Origin: Pectobacterium polonicum
GTDB lineage: Bacteria; Pseudomonadota; Gammaproteobacteria; Enterobacterales; Enterobacteriaceae
Reading direction: 5' to 3'
Length of the DNA stretch: 64,000 nt
NCBI RefSeq assembly: GCF_005497185.1
Contig: NZ_RJTN01000008.1
Coordinates: 1-64,000, forward strand
The notes beneath the pieces were generated by a model, which saw only the letters and a program-made list of their open reading frames with translations, was not told the origin of the DNA and did not search any database. Below, one piece after another: positions 1 to 8,492 of the stretch; the stretch's first letter is position 1, and each line of letters opens with the position of its first letter. The position numbers and the translations under genes were made by a program.

Positions 1-387
1 TACCATATGGATGGTGCTTTGCCTGTCGTCTCTTTCATAAGAGCCGCGCAAAGTCTTGCCATCAATGGCGACGACTTCACCACAGGTTAACTTGTGCAAG
101 GCTTTCATCCAGGCGAGAAAACAATCGCGGAATTCAGCGGGATCGATATTTGAAATCAGACGAGCAAAGGTATCATCAACGGGCACACCTTTTTCAAACA
201 AGCCCTGTTTAAGGAACCAGTCATGGTGGCCCAGAACGTACTCACGAATGTCAGTCCAGCCCTGACCTCCCGCTATCACTGCGCAGATTGAAGCAAACAA
301 AATATCAAACAGTGGGTAGTCCACTTTTGCGCTTTGTCGTTCGTCTCGGATGATACTGAAATGCGCTTTGATGGTATCTAAATTCAT
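1..387 (-). pseudogene. ISAs1-family transposase (H-repeat type), N-terminal part, cut by window edge
   Basis: Reading the minus strand from an ATG at 387 gives an open frame of 129 codons that runs off the window. It begins MNLDTIKAHFSIIRDERQ and contains FLAWMKALHKL, VVAIDGKTLRGSYER and STIHMV, the N-terminal and first catalytic-Asp region of ISAs1/H-repeat-associated transposases (the DGKT segment). An AGGAG lies about 7 bases before the ATG. No stop is seen inside the window, so whether it is intact cannot be judged. Its neighbours are all broken mobile elements. Confidence 0.85.
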
Positions 388-434
388 GGTCACTCCTCAA
401 AAGAGGAGCATAAGGTCATAGTCGATTCGTCAGG

Positions 435-581
435 GGCTTTGTTGAATAAATCGAACTTTTGCTGAGTCGAAGGACCAGAGCACACACCATCCTGATAACA
501 TAGGCAGTAATATGGCAAAGCAGAAGTTCAAAATAATCAACTGGAAAACCTATAACCACGCGCTCCGTCAACGGGGTTCTC
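435..581 (+). mobile_element. IS5-family (IS903-like) left-end remnant
   Basis: The segment starts with GGCTTTGTTGAATAAATCG, the terminal inverted repeat typical of IS903-group IS5 elements. A transposase start follows at 512 (MAKQKFKIINWKTYN, then HALRQRGSL). The frame is cut after 23 codons at 581, exactly where the IS3 end begins. It is therefore a fossil whose remainder was lost, or displaced, when the IS3-type element arrived. Confidence 0.75.
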
Positions 582-611
582 TGATCCTACCCACGTAATG
601 TGGACACTGCC

Positions 612-1301
612 CTAAGCGAGGTTCTGGTTTTCAAATTGTTCTGGGCTGAGACCGCCGCAAGCACTGTGGCGTCGCCACCGATTGTAATCACATTCGATAT
701 AATTAAACACCGTCGTCCGCATCATTTCCCTGATGACAACGCGTTCTCCGTAGAGACATTCCACTTTCAGTGAATGGAAAAAACTTTCCACACAGGCGTT
801 ATCGTAACAACAGCCCTTTGCACTCATGCTGCCCTGTAGATTATGTCGTTTCAGCAGGCTCTGGTAATCTCCTGAACAATACTGACTGCCACGATCGGTA
901 TGAACAATAACATTTTTCGGGCGCTTACGACGCCAAAGCGCCATTTCCAGCGCATCACAAGCCAGTTGCGCCGTCATGCGTGACGACATATCGACCAGCC
1001 AATCACCGCGCGTGACCACAGGTCAATGACCACCGCGAGATACAGCCAGCCTTCATCTGTGCGAAGATGCGTGATGTCGCCTACCCATTTCTGGTTCGGC
1101 CCGCTGGCGCTGAAGTCCTGCTTCAGTCGGTTTTCCGATACCGGCAGACCATGCTCACAGTAGCTGACCGGACTAAATTTACGGCTGGCTTTCGCTCGCA
1201 ATCCCTGACGACGCAGACTGGCTACTGCGGGCAACCCGAAACATCCGACACATCACGTTGATACTGAACTCTGCCTGATGGTTTTCGATGAAGACATACA
1301 T
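612..1301 (-). pseudogene. IS3 orfB (InsF-like, DDE transposase), deleted and frameshifted
   Basis: The start at 1301 ([20 protein letters not shown]) runs about 26 codons. The text then jumps to [16 protein letters not shown] in another frame, so roughly 55 codons of the family sequence are missing at a deletion near 1235-1245. The DDE core follows with [22 protein letters not shown], then a second frameshift near 985-1015, and then [13 protein letters not shown] and the FHSLKVEC region with its Glu. The end is [14 protein letters not shown], the InsF C-terminus. All three catalytic acidic residues survive, but the two frame breaks make it non-functional. Confidence 0.85.
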
Positions 1302-1600
1302 TATTTCAGGCGCTTCGCAAAGTATGTCGCGGCTTTTTGGAGGATGGCCAGTTCTTCATCGCGCTCCGCCAATTGGCGCTTGAGGCGGGCATTTTCGGCA
1401 GCCAACGCGTTTTCGCGCTCAGACGAGGTCAGTTGTTGCTGTTGCTTGCTGCGCCAGTTGTAGAGCTGGGATTCATACAGGCTGAGTTCACGAGCAACTG
1501 CAGCGACACCGATACGCGCAACCAGTTTCAGGGCTTCATTGTGAAATTCGGGCGTGTACTATTTACGGGATGTTTTGCTGGTTGGTGTTGTTTTTGTCAT
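1301..1600 (-). pseudogene. IS3 orfA (InsE-like) with an early amber stop
   Basis: The frame begins MTKTTPTSKTSRK, meets TAG at codon 14, then continues through YTPEFHNEALKLV, the ARELSLYESQLYNWRSK helix-turn-helix and the leucine-rich RLKRQLAERDEELAILQKAATYFAKRLK end. The total of 99 codons equals InsE of IS3. The single in-frame amber codon means full-length OrfA is not made. The stop TAA at 1301-1303 overlaps the orfB start as in IS3. Confidence 0.85.
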
Positions 1601-1666
1601 GAGTAATCACCTCTGATTGAGAGTTTACTCACTTAGTTGCCTGTCCACTAATGGTGGGTAAGATCA

Positions 1667-1929
1667 AAGTTGAACGTTCCCAAAAAACAGACAAAGTTGA
1701 GTTTTACGCTATCGTAAATCTGTCAGATGCTGACCTGAAGGAACGACTGGCTTACTATAACTGGGAACGTCCTCATAGCGCTCACAACGGTAAAACTCCG
1801 ATGGAGCGCTACTTCGAACTTGCTGAGCAAACGCCATACTGCGATGCTGTTCACGCAAACTATCAGCCCAGCGAAGAGCATATGCAGGAACAGAATTACA
1901 AGCTGAGAAAATTGAAACGATGTCTATGA
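1667..1929 (+). pseudogene. IS481-family transposase, C-terminal fragment
   Basis: Right after the IS3 end an open frame reads KVERSQKTDKVEFYAIVNLSDADLKERL, YYNWERPHSAHNGKTPMERY and QNYKLRKLKR before its stop. This is the C-terminal end of an IS481-type integrase-core transposase (KVERSQ with the E of the DDE triad, and YYNxxRPH). The N-terminal two thirds are absent. The apparent ATG at 1651 lies in the IS3 terminus, so no authentic start exists. Confidence 0.8.
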
Positions 1930-1938
1930 ATCACACAG

Positions 1939-2784
1939 CTAAATCGTCTTTTTCAGCGATCCTTTCCAGTTAGATAACGTAATATCCAATCCCTTAATTT
2001 TCTCACACGATAATGAAGAGTATTGAGGTCGATGTGCTGGGGTAGGGTAGTGTTCCGTCGAGATCTCAGTCACCTGTGGGATTTTATCAATAACGCCTTG
2101 CTGTTCTGCCATTTCGAAGATGGTTTTTGCAAACTCATACCAACTCACCTCTTTATCCCCACAGTAGTGATAAATCCCACCTTCAGCATTTTTTTCAAGA
2201 AGAGAAATAATTGCCTGTGCGAGATCTCCTGCATAGGTTGGGCAACCACGCTGGTCATTGACAATACTCAATGTGTCCCGTTCTTTGGCTAACCGTAGCA
2301 TGGTTTTCACGAAATTATTGCCGTATTCGCTAAAGACCCAGGCGGTACGCACAATAATTGCCTCGGGTGAAGCTTTTGCTACCGCCTGTTCACCCGCCAG
2401 CTTGGTTTTACCGTAAACACTTAGCGGATTGGTTGTACTGTCTTCGCGGTAAGGCTCTGTGGCATTCCCATCAAAAACATAGTCAGTGGAAACGTGGACT
2501 AACCGAATACCTTGCTTGCTGGCGACAATGGCTAAATTCTCTGGCCCTATAACGTTAATTTTTGCTGCGAGTTCAGGTTCTGATTCAGCTTTATCCACGG
2601 CGGTGTAAGCCGCTGCGTTTACGATGGCATCAGGTTGAAAATTTTTTACTACCTCTTCAACGCGTTCCAAATCCGTAATGTCGAGTTCCGCAGAATCGGT
2701 TGCTAAAATTTCCCATCCCACAGGTAAACGATCTTGAAAGCAGCGACCCAGTTGCCCGTTTGCCCCTGTCAGCAATATTCTCAT
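1939..2784 (-). CDS. rfbD: dTDP-4-dehydrorhamnose reductase (RmlD)
   Basis: It catalyses the NADPH-dependent last step of dTDP-L-rhamnose synthesis in the cytoplasm, supplying rhamnose for O-antigen. At 281 aa it is slightly shorter than the usual ~299 aa. The nucleotide-binding TGANGQLG motif is at residues 6-13, STDYVFDG at 99-106, and the catalytic YxxxK pair is Y124/K128. It overlaps the end of rfbC by four bases (ATGA), so the two are translationally coupled. It is the last gene of the rfbA-rfbC-rfbD operon, and its 3' side ends against the insertion-sequence cluster. rfbB (glucose dehydratase) is not in the window. Confidence 0.95.
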   Translation of the reverse strand: MRILLTGANGQLGRCFQDRLPVGWEILATDSAELDITDLERVEEVVKNFQPDAIVNAAAYTAVDKAESEPELAAKINVIGPENLAIVASKQGIRLVHVSTDYVFDGNATEPYREDSTTNPLSVYGKTKLAGEQAVAKASPEAIIVRTAWVFSEYGNNFVKTMLRLAKERDTLSIVNDQRGCPTYAGDLAQAIISLLEKNAEGGIYHYCGDKEVSWYEFAKTIFEMAEQQGVIDKIPQVTEISTEHYPTPAHRPQYSSLSCEKIKGLDITLSNWKGSLKKTI

Positions 2785-3317
2785 TTGGTGAGATCCTTGA
2801 ATAATTTTCCTAATTTATCTTTCTCAGAGAGCAAAGGGTCTGCTATTGGCCATTCAATGCCAACTTCAGGATCGTTCCATAACAGGCAACCTTCATCGCT
2901 AGGATCATAATAATCCGTACACTTATATTCGAAATCAGCGATGTCAGAGAGCACAACAAAACCATGTGCTAAGCCGGGCGGTAACCAGAACTGGGTTTTG
3001 TTTTCTTCCGACAGCGTTACACCGCACCATTCTCCGTAGGAAGGGGAGTCTTGGCGAATATCAACTACAACGTCAAATACTTCGCCGCGGACCACACGAA
3101 CCAGTTTTCCCTGTGGATTCGTTTTCTGGAAATGCAGGCCCCGTAAGACGCCTTTACGTGAGCGAGAATGGTTATCCTGAACAAAGTCTACGTCGATATT
3201 CAGCATCTTCTGATAACGCTTCTTTTCAAACGTTTCGAGGAAAAAACCTCGTGCATCGCCGAATACTTTTGGCTGAATGATCTTTGCGCCGTGAACAGCA
3301 GTATCAATAATTTGCAT
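2781..3317 (-). CDS. rfbC: dTDP-4-dehydrorhamnose 3,5-epimerase (RmlC)
   Basis: This cupin-fold epimerase acts on dTDP-4-keto-6-deoxyglucose and hands its product to RfbD. The length of 178 aa is normal. Signature parts are FVQDNHSRSRKGVLRGLHFQ around residues 46-64, which contains the catalytic His62 region, then KLVRVVRGEVFDVVVDIR, and FWLPPGLAHGFVVLSD. The start lies one base after the rfbA stop, and its own end overlaps the rfbD start, consistent with one transcript from upstream of rfbA. Confidence 0.95.
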   Translation of the reverse strand: MQIIDTAVHGAKIIQPKVFGDARGFFLETFEKKRYQKMLNIDVDFVQDNHSRSRKGVLRGLHFQKTNPQGKLVRVVRGEVFDVVVDIRQDSPSYGEWCGVTLSEENKTQFWLPPGLAHGFVVLSDIADFEYKCTDYYDPSDEGCLLWNDPEVGIEWPIADPLLSEKDKLGKLFKDLTK

Positions 3318-3318
3318 G

Positions 3319-4188
3319 TTATTTTTCTGAAATGAGTTGGTTTAAATATTGCCCATATGACGTTTTGAGCATTACTTTGGCCTCTTCGGCAACTTGTTGG
3401 CGAGAGAGCCAGCCTTTGCGGAAGGCGATCTCTTCCAGGCAAGCAACTTTCAACCCTTGGCGCTTTTCGATGGTATGAATAAATTGTGAGGCTTCAATTA
3501 AGCTGTCGTGTGTGCCGGTATCCAGCCAGGCGAAACCTCTTCCCAGCAGCTCAACATTCAACGTGCCTTGCTCAAGATACATTTGGTTCAGCGTAGTGAT
3601 TTCTAATTCGCCGCGGTGCGACGGTTTGACCTGTTTCGCCATTTCTACAATGTTCTTATCGTAGAAGTAGAGCCCAGTAACAGCCCAGTTTGATTTCGGT
3701 TTTGCGGGTTTTTCTTCTATCGACAGGGCTCTGAAATCTTGATCAAATTCGACGACGCCAAAGCGTTCAGGGTCGGTGACCTGATAGCCGAAAATCGTCG
3801 CACCTTCTTCTTTTGCCGCGACAGACTCTAGTTTTTTGCCAAAACTCTGTCCGAAATAGATATTATCGCCGAGTACCAGTGCACAGCGTTCCCCATTGAT
3901 AAATTCTTCGCCGATGATAAAGGCTTGAGCTAACCCATCTGGACTAGGTTGAATCGCGTAGCTAAGCTCAATGCCAAAACGGCTCCCATCACCTAAGAGT
4001 CGTTGAAATGCAGGCATGTCTTCAGGCGTAGTAATAACCAGTATTTCACGGATACCTGCCAGCATAAGAACAGAAATCGGGTAGTAAACCATTGGTTTAT
4101 CATAGATTGGCAATAGCTGCTTAGAAACGCCGCGAGTAATCGGGTATAAGCGAGTGCCACTTCCCCCTGCTAGCACGATCCCTTTCAT
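3319..4188 (-). CDS. rfbA: Glucose-1-phosphate thymidylyltransferase (RmlA)
   Basis: It makes dTDP-glucose from glucose-1-phosphate and dTTP, the first step to dTDP-rhamnose. The start is put at 4188 ([18 protein letters not shown]), giving 289 aa, the usual length. A GGAG is well spaced before it. An ATG four codons upstream (4200) would add MELL, which the family lacks. The nucleotidyltransferase signature GGSGTRLYP is at residues 8-16, and [19 protein letters not shown] and the [10 protein letters not shown] sugar-binding region follow. It is first gene of the operon, divergent from galF. Confidence 0.95.
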   Translation of the reverse strand: MKGIVLAGGSGTRLYPITRGVSKQLLPIYDKPMVYYPISVLMLAGIREILVITTPEDMPAFQRLLGDGSRFGIELSYAIQPSPDGLAQAFIIGEEFINGERCALVLGDNIYFGQSFGKKLESVAAKEEGATIFGYQVTDPERFGVVEFDQDFRALSIEEKPAKPKSNWAVTGLYFYDKNIVEMAKQVKPSHRGELEITTLNQMYLEQGTLNVELLGRGFAWLDTGTHDSLIEASQFIHTIEKRQGLKVACLEEIAFRKGWLSRQQVAEEAKVMLKTSYGQYLNQLISEK

Positions 4189-4200
4189 CAATAACTCCAC

Positions 4201-4472
4201 CTTTAATAAAAACTGTCTTTAAATAATCGCTCTAGTATACCACCCAGTTTCATCAGAATTGTCCTACCTGTCAGAAAAAGTAACTGATACAGAGCAAGTG
4301 TATCTTTGCGCTTGTGGCTCGGTAATCCCTCAGAAAAAGTCAGATACCAGAGATCGCTTTATGACTGATTAGGTGTAATCTTAGTGTCATGCGTGGTGTA
4401 GTGGTATTACGCTGCCAGATGTAAGTAAATAGATAAAAAAACCAAAACCATCAGATTGAAGAGAGTCAATCC
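4201..4472. promoter_or_regulatory. Divergent rfbA/galF promoter region with a direct repeat
   Basis: This 272-bp AT-rich gap separates divergent rfbA and galF and must hold both promoters. TCAGAAAAAGT occurs at 4271 and again at 4330, each followed by a GATAC(C)AGAG block, so about 24 bases are repeated at a 59-bp interval. No JUMPStart/ops element (GGCGGTAGCGT) is visible on either strand. I could not fix the -10 and -35 boxes. Confidence 0.5.
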
Positions 4473-5369
4473 ATGACATCATTGAAAGCGATTATCCCTG
4501 TAGCAGGTTTAGGGATGAATTTGTTACCGGTGACCAAGGCCATCCCTAAGGAAATGTTGCCGCTGGTTGACCGCCCGGTGATCGAGAAGATCGTCAACGA
4601 GTGTGTGAGGGCGGGGATTAAAGAAATTGTTCTGGTGACGCATGCGTCTAAAAACGCGATCGAAAACCATTTCGATACTTCGTTTGAACTTGAATCGTTG
4701 CTCGAAGAGCGCCAAAAGCGTCAGCTACTGGATGAAGTACAATCTATTTGTCCAAAAGGTGTGACGATCATGAACGTTCGTCAGGGGGAAACGCTGGGAT
4801 TAGGGCATGCGGTCTCCTGCGCGCGCCCAATCATTGGCGATAGTCCGTTTGTGGTGGTGTTGCCCGATGTAGTGCTGGATGAAAGCACGGCCGATCAGAC
4901 GAAGGAAAATCTGGCGCTGTTGATCTCTCGTTTTGAAGAAACAGGGCGCAGCCAGGTGTTGGTGAAACATCGTCCTTATGAAGTGCTGCCAGAGTATTCT
5001 GTCGTTGATTGTGACAAACCGCTGGTGAACCCAGGTGATGCCGCTGCGATTACGTTGATGATTGAAAAACCCGAGGCACCGTCTGAAACCGGGTCTGACC
5101 TTTCCGCTGTAGGGCGCTATGTGTTAACCGCCGATGCCTGGCCATTGCTGGATAAAGCCGAACCAGGCGCCTGGGGACGTATTCAGTTGACGGATGTGAT
5201 TGCCGATATGATTGCGACTCAACAGGTTGATGCCGTGCAGATGTCGGGCAAGAACTTTAACTGTGGTCGTAAGTTGGGTTACGCGCAGGCGTTTGTGTCC
5301 TATGGATTGCGCAATCCTGAGTTTGGTGCCGAATTTAAAGAAAGTATTAAGGCACTGCTGAAAAAGTAA
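4473..5369 (+). CDS. galF: GalF-type UTP-glucose-1-phosphate uridylyltransferase homologue
   Basis: This 298-aa protein is a GalU/GalF family nucleotidyltransferase. Instead of the GalU loop [19 protein letters not shown] it has [19 protein letters not shown] (residues 11-29), with Met15 and Asn16 where GalU has Thr and Arg. These changes are those of GalF (Met-His in E. coli), which has little activity of its own and is thought to modulate GalU. Location beside gnd and rml genes also fits galF. An intrinsic terminator follows 22 bases after the stop. Confidence 0.88.
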   Translation: MTSLKAIIPVAGLGMNLLPVTKAIPKEMLPLVDRPVIEKIVNECVRAGIKEIVLVTHASKNAIENHFDTSFELESLLEERQKRQLLDEVQSICPKGVTIMNVRQGETLGLGHAVSCARPIIGDSPFVVVLPDVVLDESTADQTKENLALLISRFEETGRSQVLVKHRPYEVLPEYSVVDCDKPLVNPGDAAAITLMIEKPEAPSETGSDLSAVGRYVLTADAWPLLDKAEPGAWGRIQLTDVIADMIATQQVDAVQMSGKNFNCGRKLGYAQAFVSYGLRNPEFGAEFKESIKALLKK

Positions 5370-5390
5370 TATTGAGCGATAACTCGCTGC

Positions 5391-5427
5391 AAAACCGCAG
5401 ATCGTTGAATCGTTCTGCGGTTTTTTC
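5391..5427 (+). terminator. Intrinsic terminator after galF
   Basis: Inverted arms AAAACCGCAGA and TCTGCGGTTTTTT flank a 12-base loop, followed by a T-rich run. It lies between galF and gnd on the plus strand, so gnd needs its own promoter in the ~170 bases that follow. Confidence 0.9.
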
Positions 5428-5599
5428 TTTTCCCTGCCATATGTTTCGATTGGGTGAGCTTTCGCTATCAAACCAATCACTACCCACTCGCGCAAAGCTG
5501 AGTTACCATGTTGCCCTGTTTTTAAATTGCTTGCGAGGTCGCAGCGCGAGGCGTTGTCGCCGTTGTAGGCAGGTTATCCTTCAGACAGGAGTTGCTTTA

Positions 5600-7006
5600 A
5601 TGTCCAAACAGCAAATTGGCGTTGTCGGTATGGCGGTGATGGGGCGCAATCTGGCGCTGAACATTGAGAGCCGTGGCTATAGCGTTTCCATCTTTAACCG
5701 TTCTTCCGATAAAACCGATGAAGTTATCGCGGAAAATCCAGGCAAAAAACTGGTGCCTTCTTACACCGTTGAAGCGTTTGTCGAATCCCTGGAAAAACCC
5801 CGCCGTATTCTGCTGATGGTGAAGGCTGGTGAAGCAACCGATAAAACGATTGAATCGCTGAAACCTTACCTGGAAAAAGGCGATATTCTGATCGATGGCG
5901 GTAATACCTTCTATAAAGATACTATTCGCCGTAACCGCGAGCTGTCCGCTGAAGGGTTTAACTTCATCGGAACAGGCGTATCCGGTGGGGAAGAGGGCGC
6001 GCTGAAAGGGCCTTCTATCATGCCGGGTGGCCAGAAAGAAGCTTACGAATTGGTTGCGCCGATTCTGGAACAGATTGCTGCGCGTGCAGACGGCGAAGCC
6101 TGTGTGACCTATATTGGCGCGGATGGTGCGGGTCACTACGTTAAGATGGTGCATAACGGCATCGAATACGGTGACATGCAGCTGATTGCTGAAGCTTATG
6201 CATTGCTCAAACAGGCTCTGAATCTGGACAACGACGAGTTGGCTACGACGTTCTCTGAGTGGAACAAAGGCGAGTTAAGCAGCTACCTGATTGAAATCAC
6301 TGCTGATATCTTCAAGAAAAAAGATGAAGAAGGTAAATACCTGGTTGACGTGATTCTGGATGAAGCGGCTAACAAAGGTACCGGTAAATGGACCAGCCAA
6401 AGTTCTCTGGATCTGGGAGAACCGCTGTCTCTGATCACCGAATCCGTTTTTGCCCGCTACCTTTCCTCTCTGAAGGAGCAGCGTGTTGCGGCGTCTAAAG
6501 TGCTGACAGGCCCGACAGCTCAGCCATTCGGTGGCGATAAAGCCGAGTTTATTGAGAAAGTGCGCCGTGCGCTGTATCTGGGTAAAATTGTTTCTTATGC
6601 TCAAGGCTTCTCACAGCTGAAAGCGGCATCAGACGAAAATAGCTGGGATCTGAACTACGGTGAAATCGCCAAGATCTTCCGCGCGGGTTGCATCATTCGT
6701 GCGCAATTCCTGCAAAAAATCACTGATGCGTACGATCAGAAAGCGGATATCGCTAATCTGCTGCTGGCACCTTACTTCAAGAAAGTGGCTGATGAATACC
6801 AACAGGCGCTGCGTGACGTGGTTTCTTTCGCTGTTCAACAAGGTATCCCGACCCCAACGTTCTCTGCGGCCATTGCCTATTATGACAGCTATCGCTCAGC
6901 CGTGCTGCCCGCTAACCTGATTCAGGCTCAGCGTGACTACTTCGGTGCGCATACCTATAAGCGTACGGATAAAGAAGGCGTATTCCATACCGAGTGGCTG
7001 GAATAG
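5600..7006 (+). CDS. gnd: 6-phosphogluconate dehydrogenase, decarboxylating
   Basis: This is the cytoplasmic oxidative pentose-phosphate enzyme, converting 6-phosphogluconate and NADP to ribulose-5-phosphate, CO2 and NADPH. The start at 5600 ([21 protein letters not shown]) gives 468 aa, the family length. An AGGAG precedes it, and the open frame further upstream (from 5372) is non-homologous leader. The Rossmann motif is at residues ~7-15, [19 protein letters not shown] at ~127-145, and the catalytic [14 protein letters not shown] at ~183-196 (Lys183, Glu190). gnd classically borders enterobacterial O-antigen loci. Confidence 0.97.
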   Translation: MSKQQIGVVGMAVMGRNLALNIESRGYSVSIFNRSSDKTDEVIAENPGKKLVPSYTVEAFVESLEKPRRILLMVKAGEATDKTIESLKPYLEKGDILIDGGNTFYKDTIRRNRELSAEGFNFIGTGVSGGEEGALKGPSIMPGGQKEAYELVAPILEQIAARADGEACVTYIGADGAGHYVKMVHNGIEYGDMQLIAEAYALLKQALNLDNDELATTFSEWNKGELSSYLIEITADIFKKKDEEGKYLVDVILDEAANKGTGKWTSQSSLDLGEPLSLITESVFARYLSSLKEQRVAASKVLTGPTAQPFGGDKAEFIEKVRRALYLGKIVSYAQGFSQLKAASDENSWDLNYGEIAKIFRAGCIIRAQFLQKITDAYDQKADIANLLLAPYFKKVADEYQQALRDVVSFAVQQGIPTPTFSAAIAYYDSYRSAVLPANLIQAQRDYFGAHTYKRTDKEGVFHTEWLE

Positions 7007-7040
7007 TCATTTCTTATGCTTAGGTAATGTTTTTTTAATA

Positions 7041-7073
7041 AAACGCCAGATTAGGAAATGTCTGGCGTTTTTA
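7041..7073 (+). terminator. Intrinsic terminator after gnd
   Basis: AACGCCAGA and TCTGGCGTT arms enclose a short loop, with a T run after the stem, 35 bases past the gnd stop. Confidence 0.9.
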
Positions 7074-7451
7074 TATTGCTGAATGAACACATAGATATCA
7101 TTAGGATATCTATGACTTTTTTTCTGAAATACTGTAAATTTCATTAAAGAAATCTGCTTTTTTACCGAGATCATTGCTGTTTATTATATCGGGATCTTGC
7201 TATTTTTAACGTTGTTGCAAAAATTGGGCTGTAGTTTTGCTTTCTGGTGTTGCTTATCAGAGTGAGTTTTATCTCATAGAGAGTTTCAGCGCCATTGCAT
7301 TGTAACTGATTACTGGGGGAGATCCCGGTAGCGGTCAGTAACAAGGTGAATAGCATGTATTTGCCATCGTGCTGACTGGAATGAAGGACGGGGTATGGTC
7401 TTTTCGACGGTACTCCACCCTGAAGTACTTCATGTTAAAAAGGAAATCGTA
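7074..7451. other. Gap upstream of yjbE with a perfect palindrome
   Basis: These 378 bases carry no convincing gene. At 7090-7114 a perfect inverted repeat (CATAGATATC, five-base loop, then GATATCTATG) is followed by ACTTTTTTT, so it could be a second weak terminator or a protein site. The rest should hold the yjbE promoter. In E. coli this operon is under Rcs control, but I see no clear RcsAB box. A good Shine-Dalgarno (AAGGAA) precedes yjbE. Confidence 0.5.
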
Positions 7452-7730
7452 ATGAAGAAAACGTTAATCGCGCTGGCCGCTGTTCTGGCCATGTCGTCAA
7501 ATGCGTTTGCTGTTGATGGTGTCTCCAGTGCCACCGCTGCGGGTACCTCTACCACCACGACCACCAGCGCTGCTGCTGCGGGTGCGGCGGGTGCTGGTGG
7601 TGCTGGCTTTGCTGCTGGTACCACTGCTCTGATTGCTGTCGGTGCTGCTGCGGCGATCGGTGTTGCTGTTGCGGTTGCTGTTTCCAGCAACGATAACAGC
7701 ACGCCAGCGACCACGACGACAGGGACCTGA
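7452..7730 (+). CDS. yjbE: YjbE-like small exported protein of exopolysaccharide operon
   Basis: This is the first gene of a yjbEFGH operon, which in E. coli is linked to extracellular polysaccharide production and Rcs control. The start at 7452 is chosen for the signal peptide MKKTLIALAAVLAMSSNAFA (residues 1-20, cleavage after AFA) and the upstream AAGGAA. The mature part is extremely low in complexity. It has a Thr/Ser run, then Gly/Ala repeats and an Ala/Val-rich hydrophobic stretch (~50-77), and ends in Ser/Thr. At 92 aa it is close to E. coli YjbE (80 aa). Its biochemical role is unknown. A terminator-like hairpin directly follows. Confidence 0.85.
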   Translation: MKKTLIALAAVLAMSSNAFAVDGVSSATAAGTSTTTTTSAAAAGAAGAGGAGFAAGTTALIAVGAAAAIGVAVAVAVSSNDNSTPATTTTGT

Positions 7731-7745
7731 TGTCTCGCTAATCCC

Positions 7746-7773
7746 AAGGCCACTTCGGTGGCCTTTCTTTTTC
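7746..7773 (+). terminator. Terminator hairpin between yjbE and yjbF
   Basis: AAGGCCAC-TTCG-GTGGCCTT is an eight-pair stem with a stable UUCG tetraloop, followed by TCTTTTT. It sits after yjbE and before yjbF, so it probably lets only part of the transcription reach yjbFGH, giving excess yjbE message. Confidence 0.85.
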
Positions 7774-7805
7774 CAGGCTGCGCTGTTCAACGAGAACTGC
7801 ATTTC

Positions 7806-8483
7806 ATGACAAAAATAAAACGAATGGCGAAGGCGAGAGCGCTGATTGCCATACCTCTTTTATCGATTGTGCTGGCTGGCTGCTCCCAAAATGTGGAGCA
7901 GGTGGGGAAAACGTTCAAACTGGCGTTTTTTGGGCAGGATGACACCCATGTGACGGCCAAACAGGTTGCCAATACGCCCTATGCCTCGGCTTATCTGAAA
8001 GTGGGTAAAGCGCCGCAGGCGTTTGTGGTGCTCGCGTTTGTCGAGCAGAATCAGTTGAAATGGATCGGGGCCGATAAAAATATGGTCTCGACCCAACATG
8101 GTCGTTTAGTGAAAACGCAGGGCTTTGGTGAAGACATTATCTATGTGGATAACCTGCAACAGGACCCCCTGACGTTAGGCCTATTGAAGGCATCGACGCC
8201 AATGACATGGCAGAGCCGGGTTGAGTGGGCTCAAGTCTTCCGCGGTGGTTACGAAACCACGTCCGTTTTTCAGGCTCGTGGCAAAGAAACGATAAAAATT
8301 TTAGACACCTCGCGTGAGCTGCTGCGTTTTGATGAACGAGTGACCGTCCCCACCTTGGATGAATCTTACACCAATAGTTACTGGCTCGATCCGGCTAACG
8401 GCAGTGTAGTGCAAAGCCAACAGTATATGGGGCCGGGCATGGCATTGGTTACATTCACCGTATTAAAACCCTACGTACAATAA
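7806..8483 (+). CDS. yjbF: YjbF family outer-membrane lipoprotein
   Basis: The GfcB/YjbF family belongs to exopolysaccharide or capsule export loci. The start at 7806 (MTKIKRMAKAR) gives 225 aa. A lipoprotein signal ends in LAGC with the lipidated Cys at about residue 26, so the protein is periplasm-facing and membrane anchored. A start at 7824 (MAKAR) is also possible, as neither has a strong ribosome site. The frame further upstream overlaps the terminator and is not family sequence. It is separated by nine bases from yjbG. Confidence 0.87.
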   Translation: MTKIKRMAKARALIAIPLLSIVLAGCSQNVEQVGKTFKLAFFGQDDTHVTAKQVANTPYASAYLKVGKAPQAFVVLAFVEQNQLKWIGADKNMVSTQHGRLVKTQGFGEDIIYVDNLQQDPLTLGLLKASTPMTWQSRVEWAQVFRGGYETTSVFQARGKETIKILDTSRELLRFDERVTVPTLDESYTNSYWLDPANGSVVQSQQYMGPGMALVTFTVLKPYVQ

Positions 8484-8492
8484 GGGGCTGCA

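Larger units (their letters stand above)
582..1666 (-). mobile_element. IS3-type element, internally deleted
   Basis: Both ends are recognisable: TGATCCTACCCACG at 582 on the plus strand, and TGATCTTACCCACC read inward from 1666 on the minus strand, which are IS3-like terminal repeats. Between them lie degraded orfA and orfB. The length is about 1.09 kb against about 1.26 kb for IS3, because part of the 5' half of orfB is missing. The three flanking bases differ (CTC before 582, AAG after 1666), so there is no target duplication. Later rearrangement, or insertion into already mixed sequence, is likely. Confidence 0.85.

Noticed and set aside
4201..4472. JUMPStart/ops element upstream of the O-antigen genes
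   Set aside because: Searched by eye on both strands for GGCGGTAGCGT and close variants; none seen.
5124..6154. Long minus-strand open frames inside galF and gnd
   Set aside because: They are antisense to well-recognised genes and lack family sequence; they follow from codon bias.
7430..7802. Two minus-strand frames opposite yjbE
   Set aside because: They are produced by the Gly/Ala/Thr repeat DNA of yjbE and have no independent support.
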